Of a stretch of 64,000 bases of DNA, positions 35,241 through 43,844 are shown piece by piece (within the stretch, counting starts at the first letter, position 1; every line of letters begins with the position of its first letter). A program made the translations under genes and the position numbers. This DNA is from Amycolatopsis roodepoortensis (lineage in GTDB: Bacteria > Actinomycetota > Actinomycetes > Mycobacteriales > Pseudonocardiaceae). The stretch is from NCBI RefSeq assembly GCF_014873915.1, contig NZ_JADBEJ010000005.1:3286001-3350000 (forward strand), read 5' to 3'. The notes under the pieces were generated by a model. It saw only the letters and a list, made by a program, of their open reading frames with translations. It searched no databases and was not told where the DNA came from.

Positions 35241-35319
35241 CAAAGGTCCCCGCTCCCCCACCGGCGATAGCAAAGGTCCCCCGCTCCCCGCGGTGGTAGC
35301 AAAGGTCCCCCGCTCCCCC
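35237..35319. repeat. Three tandem direct copies of the intergenic element
   Basis: Copies of ATAGCAAAGGTCCCCGCT-type sequence begin near 35237, 35267 and 35297, about 30 bases apart, all in one orientation. The first supplies the TAG stop of the monooxygenase. Unlike other loci there is no inverted partner, so only the small internal palindromes can fold. Confidence 0.8.
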
Positions 35320-35357
35320 GCCCCCGGCACCTCGGGCACCCACCCGACCGACGCCCG

Positions 35358-35406
35358 GGGGGTCCAGGGGGCGGAGCCCTCCTGGCGGGGGTCCGGGGGT
35401 TCGACC
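35358..35406. repeat. GC-rich intergenic repeat
   Basis: A G/C-only stretch with nested inverted repeats (GGAGCCCTCC; GGGGGTTCGACCCCC). It resembles a widespread class of actinomycete intergenic sequences and may form a stable hairpin downstream of the monooxygenase. No gene is seen in 35241-35470. Confidence 0.5.
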
Positions 35407-35425
35407 CCCGGGGCAAATACGAAAG

Positions 35426-35460
35426 AGGCCCGCGTCTGCGTTTTCCGCAGACACGGGCCT
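35426..35460 (-). terminator. Terminator of the second initiator-tRNA gene
   Basis: The hairpin AGGCCCGCGTCTGCG / CGCAGACACGGGCCT, with one mismatch, lies ten bases past the tRNA 3' end. Its inner part (TCTGCG-TTTTC-CGCAGA) resembles the terminator of copy 1. Confidence 0.8.
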
Positions 35461-35470
35461 CCTACCTCTG

Positions 35471-35544
35471 TAGCGGGGACAGGATTTGAACCTGCGACCT
35501 CTGGGTTATGAGCCCAGCGAGCTACCGAGCTGCTCCACCCCGCG
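35471..35544 (-). tRNA. Initiator tRNA-fMet (CAT), copy 2
   Basis: Identical over the whole gene, and a few flanking bases, to copy 1 (79-bp direct repeat 32938-33016 and 35470-35548). It has the same initiator features: three G-C pairs at the anticodon stem base and a C1-U72 mismatch. Confidence 0.96.
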
Positions 35545-35611
35545 TCGTGACACCTACCTTACGCCTGCGTTTCGAGCAGACGCAAAGCAGGTGCCCTTTA
35601 GGTAAGCGACG

Positions 35612-38608
35612 TCACCCTCCGGGCTGGCCGGAGGTCGGGGGCGCACCGGACGCCGGCGGGCTGGCCTTGGCCGACTCGTAGGCCTTGGAGGCGGCTTCGA
35701 GCGCGGCCAGGGCGGCGCCCTGGTCGGCGTAGTTCCCGGATTGCTGGGCGGCGCGGAACTTGACCCAGGCGTCGTGCATGTCGCCCGCGGCCTTGTCGAG
35801 CGCCGGGTTTCCGCTGGAGGGCGGCTGCGGCGTCGTCGTGCCCGGCGGCGGAGGCGTCGTGGGTCCGGGGGTGCCGCCGGTCTGCGGCGGTGTGACCCCG
35901 GAGCCTGTGCCCGCGCCGAAGACCTGGTCGAGCGCTTCGTTCAGCGTCGGCGCGAACCCGATCTTGGTGCCGTAGGAGACCAGGACCCGCGCCAGCTGCG
36001 GATAGCTCAGCTGGTTCCGTTGCCGGATGTAGACCGGTTCCACGTAGAGGAAGCCGTTGGCGACGGGCAGCGTGATCAGGTTCCCGTAGGTGACGGTGAC
36101 GTTCGGGTTGTTGAACAGCGTCCGGTCCTGCGCGACCCGTGGGTCACTTTGGAATCTGTTCTGGACCTGGACGGGACCGTCCACCTGGGTGGATCCGCTG
36201 GCGCCTGTCGGCAGTCTGAGGACGCGCATCTTCCCGTAGTCCTCGGGATCCGAAGACACCGACATCCAGGCCGCCAGATACTGCCGTTGGAGACCGGTCA
36301 GCGAACTGGTGAGCTGGAACCGCGACTTGGTGTCGCCCGGCGCGGTGGCCAGGACGTAGTAGCCGGGCTGGTTGGCGATCCCGGATGCGGACGCGTTCAC
36401 GCCGCCTTCCTGCGTCGGATCCTGCGGAACGCTCCAGAAGGCCTGCTGGGCGTAGAACTCCGCGGGGTTGTTCACGTGGTACTTCGACAGGAGTTCCCGC
36501 TGCACCTTGAAGAGGTCTTCGGGGTAGCGGAAGTGGGACCGCAGGTCCGGCGAGATCTCACTGCTCGGCTTGACCAGCCCCGGGAAGACCTGCTTCCAGG
36601 CGTTGAGCACCGGCTCGTTGTCCTCGACGCCGTACAGGGTCACGGTGCCGTCGAACGCGTCGACGGTGGCCTTGACCGAGTTGCGGATGTAGTTGATCGA
36701 GGAGTTCGCCTGGCGGGTGGTGCCGCTGAGCGAGTCGTTGGTCGCCTGGCCGAGCTGGGTCTGCTGGGCGTACGGGAAGTTGTTCATCGTCGTGTAGCCG
36801 TCGACGATCCACTTGATCTTGCCGTCGACGACCGCCGGGTACGGGTCGCCGTCGAGCGTCAGCCACGGGGCGATCTTGGCGACCCGGTCGCGCGGTTCGC
36901 GGTTGAACATGATCTTCGATCCGTCGCCGATGGCGTCGGAGAAGAGGATGTTGCGCTCTCCGTACTCGGCGGCGAAAACGAGGCGGTTGAACCAGTTGTC
37001 GATCGGCACGCCGCCGGAACCCTTGTAGATGTAGGCACGGTCGACGGCGGTGTCGTACTCGCCGGGCGCCTGCCCCGCCTTGCCGCCGACGATCGCGTAC
37101 GCGGCGTCGGTCGCAAGCTCGCCGTAGTAGATGCGGGGCTCGTCCACCTTGATGCCCGGCTTGCTCGCGTCGGTCGACCCCGCGCCCGACGGGTTCTGGG
37201 TGTCGCTGGTGGTGGCGATCGGGTAGCCGCCGTCGGAGTTGGCGTCCTTCAGCGCGCGGTCGATCGTGTTGGCCGGCGCGGCGACGAAGCCGTTTCCGTG
37301 CGTGTAGACGAGGTGCTTGTTGATCCAGTTCGTCTGGTTGCCGGTGAGACCCTCGGTCTTGATCTCCTTGGCCGCGACGATGTAGTCCTGCGTGACCCCG
37401 TTGAGGGTGTAGCGGTCGATGTCCAGCTTGGACGGGAAGCCGTAGAAGTTCTCACGGCCGACGCGCTGGGTGAACGTGTCGCTGAGGACGTTCGGGTCGA
37501 GGAGCCGGATGTTCGGGACGGTCCCCTTGTCCGCCTTGATCTCCGCGGAGGTCGCCTCGGACTTGCCGGTGTAGTCCTTGTACTCGACGTTGGTCAGGCC
37601 GAACGCCTGACGGGTCGCGTCCATGTTGCGCTGGATCGACGCGGATTCCTTCTCGTTCGCGTTGGGACGCACCGAGAACTGGTCGAGCACCGCGGGCCAC
37701 GCGACACCGACGAGCACGTTCGACAGGATCAGCAGCACCAGCGCGATCGCGGGCAGCTGCAGGTTGCGGAGGAACGCGCCGGCGAAGAACGCGACGGCGC
37801 AGATCACCGAGATGCACAGAAGGATCAGCTTCGCGGGCAAGACGGCGTTCAGGTCGGTGTAGGTCGCACCGACGAACAGCGGTGCCCCGCGATCCGAGAG
37901 CAGCAGGTTGTAGCGGTCGAAGAAGTACTCGACCGCCTTCAGCAGCACGAAGATGCCGATGGTGATGGCGAGCTGCGCGCGGGTCGGGCCGGCGAGCTGA
38001 CCGCCCTTACCCGCGAGCCGGATGCCACCGAAGATGTAGTGCGAGATCAGCGCGCCGAAGAACGCGATGACGACCGAGATGAACAGCCAGCCCAGAAGCC
38101 AGTTGTAGAACGGCAGGTCGAAGGCGTAGAAGCCGACGTCGTTGCCGAACTCGGGGTCGGTCTGCCCGAACCGGGTGCCGTTCAGGAACAGCTGCACGAC
38201 CTGCCAGTCGCTCTGCGCGGACGCGCCGGCGATGAGCCCGGTGAGCACCGGGATGCCGATACCGAACAGGCGGATCCGGCCGACGATCGCCGACCGGTAG
38301 CGCGCGAGCGGGTCGTCGTTGCCGGAAATCGGCACGAAGACGGGCCTGGACCGGTACGCGATCATCAAACTGATCGCGAGCGCTCCGCCCACCAGGAGCC
38401 CTACGGCGAAGAACAAGATCACACGAGTGATCAACACCGTGCTGAACACCGTGCGGGCGCCGACCTCGCCGAACCACAACCAGTCGACGTAGGTGTCCAG
38501 CAGTCTCGCGCCCAGCAGGAGGGCCACAATGACTACGGCGGCGATGATGAGCAGTATCCGGCTGCGCCGGGACAGCTTCGGCAGGCTCACGGGGGGCCGA
38601 GTGGCCAC
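35612..38608 (-). CDS. UPF0182-family large membrane protein
   Basis: A 998-residue protein from a GTG at 38608. Seven predicted N-terminal membrane helices (to about residue 300) are followed by a very large extracellular domain and a Pro/Thr/Gly-rich linker with a short helical tail (ALDKAAGDMHDAWVKFRAAQQSGNY). The family block DTYVDWLWFGEVGARTVF after the first helix and the length of about 1000 residues are diagnostic of UPF0182 (COG1615; Rv3193c-like). The function is unknown. It starts the conserved block that continues with the PDZ protease. The frame extends upstream of 38608 but without conserved sequence. Confidence 0.92.
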   Translation of the reverse strand: MATRPPVSLPKLSRRSRILLIIAAVVIVALLLGARLLDTYVDWLWFGEVGARTVFSTVLITRVILFFAVGLLVGGALAISLMIAYRSRPVFVPISGNDDPLARYRSAIVGRIRLFGIGIPVLTGLIAGASAQSDWQVVQLFLNGTRFGQTDPEFGNDVGFYAFDLPFYNWLLGWLFISVVIAFFGALISHYIFGGIRLAGKGGQLAGPTRAQLAITIGIFVLLKAVEYFFDRYNLLLSDRGAPLFVGATYTDLNAVLPAKLILLCISVICAVAFFAGAFLRNLQLPAIALVLLILSNVLVGVAWPAVLDQFSVRPNANEKESASIQRNMDATRQAFGLTNVEYKDYTGKSEATSAEIKADKGTVPNIRLLDPNVLSDTFTQRVGRENFYGFPSKLDIDRYTLNGVTQDYIVAAKEIKTEGLTGNQTNWINKHLVYTHGNGFVAAPANTIDRALKDANSDGGYPIATTSDTQNPSGAGSTDASKPGIKVDEPRIYYGELATDAAYAIVGGKAGQAPGEYDTAVDRAYIYKGSGGVPIDNWFNRLVFAAEYGERNILFSDAIGDGSKIMFNREPRDRVAKIAPWLTLDGDPYPAVVDGKIKWIVDGYTTMNNFPYAQQTQLGQATNDSLSGTTRQANSSINYIRNSVKATVDAFDGTVTLYGVEDNEPVLNAWKQVFPGLVKPSSEISPDLRSHFRYPEDLFKVQRELLSKYHVNNPAEFYAQQAFWSVPQDPTQEGGVNASASGIANQPGYYVLATAPGDTKSRFQLTSSLTGLQRQYLAAWMSVSSDPEDYGKMRVLRLPTGASGSTQVDGPVQVQNRFQSDPRVAQDRTLFNNPNVTVTYGNLITLPVANGFLYVEPVYIRQRNQLSYPQLARVLVSYGTKIGFAPTLNEALDQVFGAGTGSGVTPPQTGGTPGPTTPPPPGTTTPQPPSSGNPALDKAAGDMHDAWVKFRAAQQSGNYADQGAALAALEAASKAYESAKASPPASGAPPTSGQPGG

Positions 38609-38763
38609 TGCACACGCTCCTGGTTTGGTGAACTTTTCGCGGGGGCGCGCGTCCGCGTGCGTCCCCTGATGCTCTAACTCTACGGATGCCGTCGGAAGTT
38701 CCCGGAACCCGCCCAAACCGGACTCGGAAGGCCGCTGCCCGGGCCGCCTGGAACGATGTGCCA

Positions 38764-39312
38764 ATGGCACCGAGTGAGCAGCAGGGCGTGGCCGGCCTGG
38801 CCCGCGAAGTCGAGGAGTTCGTCGCCTCCGGAGGATGGGATCAGCCGCCGCAGTTGTTCGCGCTGGTCCCGACCGCGGCGCTGCTGGACGAGCAGCCCGA
38901 ACTGGCCGGTCAGCTCGACGCGTCGGCCCCGCTGACGCCGGTCGCTCAGGAGGCTCTGCCCGACGGTGACCTCGGTGAAGCGCTGGCGCAGATCGCATGG
39001 CCCGATCTGGTGCTGGGCTGCGCGCTCGCGCAGGAGATCATCGTGCTGCCGCCGGACGCCGAGGCCGAGCTTCCCGTCGTGCCCGAGACCGACGCCGAAC
39101 GCCTGCGTCAAGCTGCCGCCGACCACCCGCGCCGGACCGAAGCCCGCCTCGTCGCGGCTGTGCTGCGGGATGGTGCCGGAGCGTGCGTTATGCGGCTTCG
39201 CGGTGCCGGGCAGCCCTCCGAACCCGATGACGTCCCCGTCGACGAGATCATCGAGAACCCGGAGCTGGCGCCCAACCTGCTCGAAGCCCTGAAGGCCACC
39301 CTGCTGCCCTGA
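38764..39312 (+). CDS. PPA1309-like conserved actinobacterial protein
   Basis: A 182-residue soluble acidic protein. The sequence LAREVEEFVASGGWDQPPQLFALVPTAALLDEQPELA and the WPDLVLGCALAQEIIVLPPDAEAEL block are characteristic of a small actinobacteria-specific family of unknown function, always found near the PDZ-Lon protease and UPF0182. The ATG at 38764 is preferred, with a GTG two codons upstream as alternative. It is divergent from the UPF0182 gene and convergent with the protease gene. Confidence 0.8.
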   Translation: MAPSEQQGVAGLAREVEEFVASGGWDQPPQLFALVPTAALLDEQPELAGQLDASAPLTPVAQEALPDGDLGEALAQIAWPDLVLGCALAQEIIVLPPDAEAELPVVPETDAERLRQAAADHPRRTEARLVAAVLRDGAGACVMRLRGAGQPSEPDDVPVDEIIENPELAPNLLEALKATLLP

Positions 39313-39322
39313 CCTGCGAAAA

Positions 39323-39434
39323 GAGAGCAAGGGACCTTTGCTACCGCCTGCCCAGGTACGCGGCGAGCGATAGCAAAGGTCCCTTGCTCTCCTCAGCCAA
39401 ATCCGTGAGGCGGTAGCAAAGGTCCCTTGCTCCC
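39323..39434. terminator. Hairpin plus extra repeat copy between convergent genes
   Basis: An element (39323-39347) and its complement (39367-39391) form a 25-bp stem; a third inverted copy lies at 39410-39434. The element is preceded by ACCTGCGAAAAGAGAGCAAG, which also precedes the copy at 21015, so conservation extends beyond the core. It probably terminates both convergent transcripts. Confidence 0.75.
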
Positions 39435-39441
39435 CCGGCGG

Positions 39442-40548
39442 TCAGCAGGAGGCGGTCGGCCTACCCGCCTTGAGGTTGTCGAGCTGCGTGATCGCCTCGT
39501 CCAGGGTGGACACCTTGATCAGGTTCAGCCCTTCGGGCGCGGCGGTCTTCGCCTCGGCGCAGTTGTGCGCGGGCACGAGGAAGTCGGTGGCGCCGGCCTC
39601 GCGAGCGCCGACCACCTTGAACGAGATGCCGCCGATCGCGCCGACGTCACCCTTCTCGGAGATCTCGCCGGTCCCGGCGATGTGCCTGCCACCGGCGAGG
39701 TCGCCGGGCTCCATCTTGTCGACGATCGCAAGCGCGAACATCAGACCCGCCGAAGGACCGCCGACGTCCTGCAGCGAGATCTTCACGTCGAAGGGGACGT
39801 CAGCACGGTCCACCGCGGTCAGGCCCATGAAGCCCTCCGGCCCATCGGGCCGCTGCGCGAGCGTGAGCGGCACGGTGCGTTCGGCCTGACCGTCGGATTT
39901 GAAGGTGATCTGGACCGTCTGCCCGGGCTTCGTCCCGTTCAGGGCGGCCCGCACCTCGGTCGCCTCGGTGACCGTCTTCCCGTTGACCACCAGAAGCCGG
40001 TCGCCGGGAGCGAGCACCTTGTCCGCGGGACTGCCGGAGACGATCGTCTTCGCGAGCACCTTCACCGGGAACTTGCGGCGCAACGCGGCGACCTGGGCGG
40101 CGGTCTGCGAGTCCTGCAGCTGCTGGATGTTCTCCTGGCGAACCTGCTCGTTGGTTTCACCCGGCTTGAAATATTCCTCGCGCGGCGCCAGCGCGTACCG
40201 GCCGCTCGCCCAGAGCCCGAGCGCGTTGAACAACGTGATGCCGCCATCGCGCAGGGAGACCGTCGTCATCCGCAGCTCGCCGGAGGTCTGGAAGACCTCG
40301 TGCCCGTTGACCTGGATCACGGACTGTCCGGCGGCGTCCTTGCCGAGCGTGTCGTAAGTCGGCCCGGGGCTGATCGCCACATACGGCACCGGGATGAAGA
40401 ACCCGACCAGCGCGAAGACGACGAACAGCACACCGCTGACCAGCAGCGTCCAACCGCGCCGGGTCAGCCGCCGTTCGGAGCGGTCCTGGTCACCCGCGGA
40501 GCCCGCACGGCTCCGCGCTCCTGTGGTCTCCTCCGAGGGCTCTGTCAC
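39442..40548 (-). CDS. PDZ-domain Lon-like serine protease, membrane anchored
   Basis: A 368-residue protein (YlbL/Rv3194c type) from a GTG at 40548. One membrane helix (about residues 32-54) is followed by a PDZ domain (AKTIVSGSPADKVLAPGDRLLVVNGK, about residues 165-230). The C-terminal Lon (S16) protease domain has the catalytic serine in GGPSAGLMFAL and the lysine in GGISFKVVGA. It acts outside the membrane on unknown substrates. It is divergent from the zincin gene at 40650, as in mycobacteria. Confidence 0.92.
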   Translation of the reverse strand: MTEPSEETTGARSRAGSAGDQDRSERRLTRRGWTLLVSGVLFVVFALVGFFIPVPYVAISPGPTYDTLGKDAAGQSVIQVNGHEVFQTSGELRMTTVSLRDGGITLFNALGLWASGRYALAPREEYFKPGETNEQVRQENIQQLQDSQTAAQVAALRRKFPVKVLAKTIVSGSPADKVLAPGDRLLVVNGKTVTEATEVRAALNGTKPGQTVQITFKSDGQAERTVPLTLAQRPDGPEGFMGLTAVDRADVPFDVKISLQDVGGPSAGLMFALAIVDKMEPGDLAGGRHIAGTGEISEKGDVGAIGGISFKVVGAREAGATDFLVPAHNCAEAKTAAPEGLNLIKVSTLDEAITQLDNLKAGRPTASC

Positions 40549-40649
40549 GCGTGACAGCGTACGGTGACCGTGTTCGCTTCTCGGTGAAGGCCACGCTCAT
40601 CACTCCACTTGACGAGCTGTGAAACCCGGGACCCGCGTACGGTGGTGCC

Positions 40650-41999
40650 ATGAGCAAACCCCCGTTCGGCTTCGGACCGCCCGATCCCGACAAACGAGGC
40701 GAGAACGAGCCGTCGGACTCCGGCGGCCAGCCCTCCGGCGCCGAGGCCTTCAATCAGCTCGGTCAGATGCTCAGCCAGCTGGGCCAGATGCTCAGCCAGG
40801 CCGGCAGCTCGACCGGGCCGGTCAACTATGACCTGGCGAAACAGATCGCGTTGCAGAACCTGAGCAGCAGCGGCAGCACCGACGTCCAGCTCGGCTTTTC
40901 GTCGTCCAGCGGCGGCGACTCGAGCACGGCCGTCCGTGACGCCGCCCACCTGGCGGAGCTGTGGCTCGACGCAGCGACGATCCTGCCCGCCGGAGCCACG
41001 ACCACGGTCGCCTGGTCCGCGCGTAACTGGGTCGAGAAGACCCTGCCCACCTGGCAGCGCCTCTGCGACCCGGTGGCCCAGCAGGTCTCGGGCGCGTGGG
41101 TCCAGGCCCTGCCCGAGGAGGCCAAACAGGCCGCCGGCCCGCTTCTCTCGATGATGGGGCAGATGGGCGGGATGGCCTTCGGCTCCCAGCTCGGTAACGC
41201 TCTGGCTCAGTTGGCTTCCGAAGTGCTCACCTCCAGCGAGGTCGGTCTCCCGCTCGGCCCCGCGGCCACCTCCGCGCTGCTGCCGGCGAACATCGAGAAG
41301 TTCACCGAGGGCCTGGAGCTGCCGACCAGTGAGGTGCTGGTCTTCATCGCCGCACGCGAGGCCGCCCACCAGCGGCTGTTCGCCCACGTCCCCTGGCTTC
41401 GGCAGCGCCTCTTGGCCACCGTCGAGGAGTTCGCGAGCGGGATCTCCGTCGACACGTCGGCGCTGGAGCAGCTCGCGGGCCAGATCGACCCGTCGAACCC
41501 GGCCAGCATCGAAGAGGCCATGTCCTCCGGCCTTCTCGAGCCGCAGACCTCGCCCGAGCAGAAGGCGGCCCTGAACCGCCTGGAGACCCTGCTCGCGCTG
41601 GTCGAAGGCTGGGTCGACGTCGTGGTGGCCGAGGCCATCGGCGACCGGCTTCCGGGCGCGGACGCGCTCCGGGAGACGCTGCGCCGCCGCCGGGCCACGG
41701 GTGGCCCCGCCGAGCAGACCTTCGCCACCTTGGTCGGGCTGGAGCTCCGGCCCAGGCGGATGCGGGCGGCCTCCTCGCTGTGGAAGCTCGTCGGCGACCA
41801 GCACGGCATCGAGAAGCGGGACGGCCTCTGGTCCCACCCCGACCTGATGCCGACCGCCGACGACCTCGACGAGCCGCTCGACTTCTCCGAACGCCTCGGC
41901 GACGGCGAGTCGACACTCGAAGGCATCGACCCGATCGCCGAGATCGAGCGCACCGAACGCGAGAAGAACAAGCCCAAGGGCGACGAAGAAGAGAACTGA
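40650..41999 (+). CDS. Zincin-like protein of the DUF2342 family
   Basis: A 449-residue protein (Rv3195-like). The N-terminus is disordered and carries repeated QLGQMLSQLGQMLSQ. The core has the block LPANIEKFTEGLELPTSEVLVFIAAREAAHQRLFAHVPWLRQRLL, where REAAHQRLF takes the place of the usual HExxH. This is the predicted metal helix of the 'zincin_2' family, also annotated as coenzyme-F420-associated hydrolase. The C-terminus is highly charged (ERTEREKNKPKGDEEEN). Protease activity is not established. Confidence 0.85.
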   Translation: MSKPPFGFGPPDPDKRGENEPSDSGGQPSGAEAFNQLGQMLSQLGQMLSQAGSSTGPVNYDLAKQIALQNLSSSGSTDVQLGFSSSSGGDSSTAVRDAAHLAELWLDAATILPAGATTTVAWSARNWVEKTLPTWQRLCDPVAQQVSGAWVQALPEEAKQAAGPLLSMMGQMGGMAFGSQLGNALAQLASEVLTSSEVGLPLGPAATSALLPANIEKFTEGLELPTSEVLVFIAAREAAHQRLFAHVPWLRQRLLATVEEFASGISVDTSALEQLAGQIDPSNPASIEEAMSSGLLEPQTSPEQKAALNRLETLLALVEGWVDVVVAEAIGDRLPGADALRETLRRRRATGGPAEQTFATLVGLELRPRRMRAASSLWKLVGDQHGIEKRDGLWSHPDLMPTADDLDEPLDFSERLGDGESTLEGIDPIAEIERTEREKNKPKGDEEEN

Positions 42000-42005
42000 G
42001 GCACG

Positions 42006-42593
42006 TCAGTCCTCCGCCGCGATGCCCCATCCGGCGGCGGAGGACAGACCCTCCAGGTAGCCGATGGCGCGTTCGGTCTTCGGGTAACGGCGAACGAGCT
42101 CCCAGAAGGCCGCGTTGTGCCCTGGCTCCTTCAAATGCGCGAGTTCGTGCACGAGGACGTAGTCCAGCACCCATGCCGGCACCCGGCGCAGACGATCACT
42201 GACCCTGATCGTCGCGTCGACCGGTGTGCAGGACGCCCACCTCGTCCTCATCGGCGGTACCCAGCGAACGCTCGCGGGTATCGCCTTTCCGTCCAGATAC
42301 TTCGCCGAGAGCACGGCGCAGCGCGCCAGCAGCGCCTCGTCCGACGCCTTGGGCGGCGCGGCCTGCCGCGGGCCTTTGCGCAGCAGCTTGCGCTGCATCT
42401 CGGCAACCCAGTGCTTCTCCTCGGCCCGGGTCATCCGGGCAGGGATCAGCACGACGAGGGTGTCCTCGTCCCAGTACGCGGTGACGGTCCGGTGGCGGCG
42501 TTGGCTACGCCGTACCTCGACCTTGTGTTCGGGAGTGTCCGACGGATTCGTCGTGTCCCGGCCCCTCAATGAGGGCGTCCGTGCTTCGACCAC
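42006..42593 (-). CDS. YgjP/SprT-like M48-type metalloprotein
   Basis: A 195-residue protein. The metal motif VLVHELAHLKEPGHNAAFW contains HELAH and the downstream histidine typical of the YgjP (DUF45) family. The preceding MRTRWASCTPVDATIRVSDRLRRVPAWVLDYV block is diagnostic. A basic N-terminal strand pair (VEVRRSQRRHRTVTAYWDEDTLVVLIP) completes the family pattern. The GTG at 42593 is chosen as start because conserved sequence begins soon after it; the frame is open further upstream without support. It is convergent with the zincin gene, six bases apart. Confidence 0.87.
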   Translation of the reverse strand: MVEARTPSLRGRDTTNPSDTPEHKVEVRRSQRRHRTVTAYWDEDTLVVLIPARMTRAEEKHWVAEMQRKLLRKGPRQAAPPKASDEALLARCAVLSAKYLDGKAIPASVRWVPPMRTRWASCTPVDATIRVSDRLRRVPAWVLDYVLVHELAHLKEPGHNAAFWELVRRYPKTERAIGYLEGLSSAAGWGIAAED

Positions 42594-42652
42594 TCGACCA
42601 CGGTAAGGCCAGTCACCGACAACTCCGAGAGCCGAAAGGTCACAGCCTCCAG

Positions 42653-42682
42653 TTGTCCACAACGGGGTCAACCTGTGGATAA
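42653..42682. promoter_or_regulatory. Pair of DnaA-box-like sequences
   Basis: TTGTCCACA (42653-42661) and, on the other strand, TTATCCACA (42682-42674) match the actinomycete and general DnaA-box consensus. They lie in the divergent gap between the YgjP-like gene and the gene at 42733. Confidence 0.55.
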
Positions 42683-42732
42683 CTCCCGTTTTTCCGGGCG
42701 GGTGGACGGCAGCCGGGTGCGATCCTGCGATC

Positions 42733-43767
42733 ATGAACCTGCGCGAACCGGACCTGCGATCGATCATCCTGCCCGCCTTTCCCACCCTGCTTCCGGGGCT
42801 GGATGTGCTGGAACGGGGAAACGGCGAGATCCAGATCGGCCTCGACCCCGCACACGCCGTGGTGATCGCCGGCGTCGCCACCGAGGTGGCCGAAGCCCTC
42901 CGCGGGCTGGACGGGAAACAGGCCGCGGACGACATCGTGCTCGCGCAGAGCGAACACGACGAACAGCTGCGCGACCTGATGACGGACCTGACGGCCCGAG
43001 GTCTCGTGACGGATGCGGGCCAGTCCGACCGGCAACCGAGACCGAGGGCCGAGACAGGGCTCTGGTCGCTTCGTGCCCGCCACCATCAAACGGCCATGAC
43101 GGCCCGCCGCAAACGGTCCGCGGTGGCGATCCACGGCGACGGCAGGCTGGCGGTGGCCATCGCCGTCCTGCTCGCCAACGGCGGAGTCGGGCACATCGAC
43201 GTCCGGGCTTCGGGCACGGTTCTCGAAGCCGACCTGGGCTCGGGCTACACCGAAGCCGAAATCGGCTTGCCGCGCCGCGACGCGATGGCGCAAGTCGTGC
43301 GCCGCGCCAGGGCGAGCACCGTGACAACGCGGCTCTACTCGGACCGCCGGCCGGAACTCGCCCTGCTCACCGACGCCGTGGTGCCCGCTCCCGAAGTGGT
43401 GGACGAACTCGTCCGCGACGGAATCAACCACCTGCCGGTCCGCGTCCGGGACGGGGTCGGCATCGTGGGACCTTTGGTGGTGCCCGGCCGCAGCAGCTGC
43501 CTGCGCTGCGCCGACCTGCACCGGGCGGGCCGCGACGAGTCCTGGCCGAGGGTGGCGAGCCAGCTCGTCGGCCGGGTGCAGCGAGCCGATCTCGGCTCCG
43601 TTCAGGCCTGCGCCGCGCTCGCCGCCGCGCAGGCGCTCAGGCTCCTGTCCCCGAGCGATCAGGCGCCGCCCGCGTGGAACGCTACGCTGGAGATCGACTT
43701 CTTCGACGGCAAGATCCGGCATCGCGACTGGCCGCCGCACACCGCCTGCGGATGCGGCGCTCGTTGA
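42733..43767 (+). CDS. ThiF-fold protein related to TOMM cyclodehydratases (Rv3196-like)
   Basis: A 344-residue protein. The C-terminal half has a degenerate E1/ThiF nucleotide fold and two zinc-type cysteine motifs, CLRCADLH and CGCG at the very C-terminus. The segment between them (DESWPRVASQLVGRV) matches the Ocin-ThiF/cyclodehydratase domain of azol(in)e-containing peptide pathways. No precursor peptide, dehydrogenase or YcaO gene is present nearby, so it is probably a housekeeping actinobacterial protein of unknown function. It is always found between the DUF2342 protein and the ABC1 kinase. Confidence 0.78.
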   Translation: MNLREPDLRSIILPAFPTLLPGLDVLERGNGEIQIGLDPAHAVVIAGVATEVAEALRGLDGKQAADDIVLAQSEHDEQLRDLMTDLTARGLVTDAGQSDRQPRPRAETGLWSLRARHHQTAMTARRKRSAVAIHGDGRLAVAIAVLLANGGVGHIDVRASGTVLEADLGSGYTEAEIGLPRRDAMAQVVRRARASTVTTRLYSDRRPELALLTDAVVPAPEVVDELVRDGINHLPVRVRDGVGIVGPLVVPGRSSCLRCADLHRAGRDESWPRVASQLVGRVQRADLGSVQACAALAAAQALRLLSPSDQAPPAWNATLEIDFFDGKIRHRDWPPHTACGCGAR

Positions 43768-43844
43768 TACGGCGAGCGACGTAGCCCACACGCACACCCT
43801 CAACAGGCTGCGCGGGCGCAGTGAATCAAGGCAGAATCGCGAAG

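Noticed and set aside
35237..35319. Mini-CRISPR array
   Set aside because: Three repeats about 30 bases apart have only 6-8 bases between them, no cas genes are near and the same unit occurs in 20 other intergenic places.
33016..35470. Complete integrative element between the tRNA genes
   Set aside because: No integrase, excisionase or transfer gene is present; only the two-gene module lies between the repeats.
42733..43767. TOMM/bacteriocin biosynthetic gene cluster
   Set aside because: No precursor, YcaO, dehydrogenase or exporter is adjacent, and the gene order matches a mycobacterial core block.
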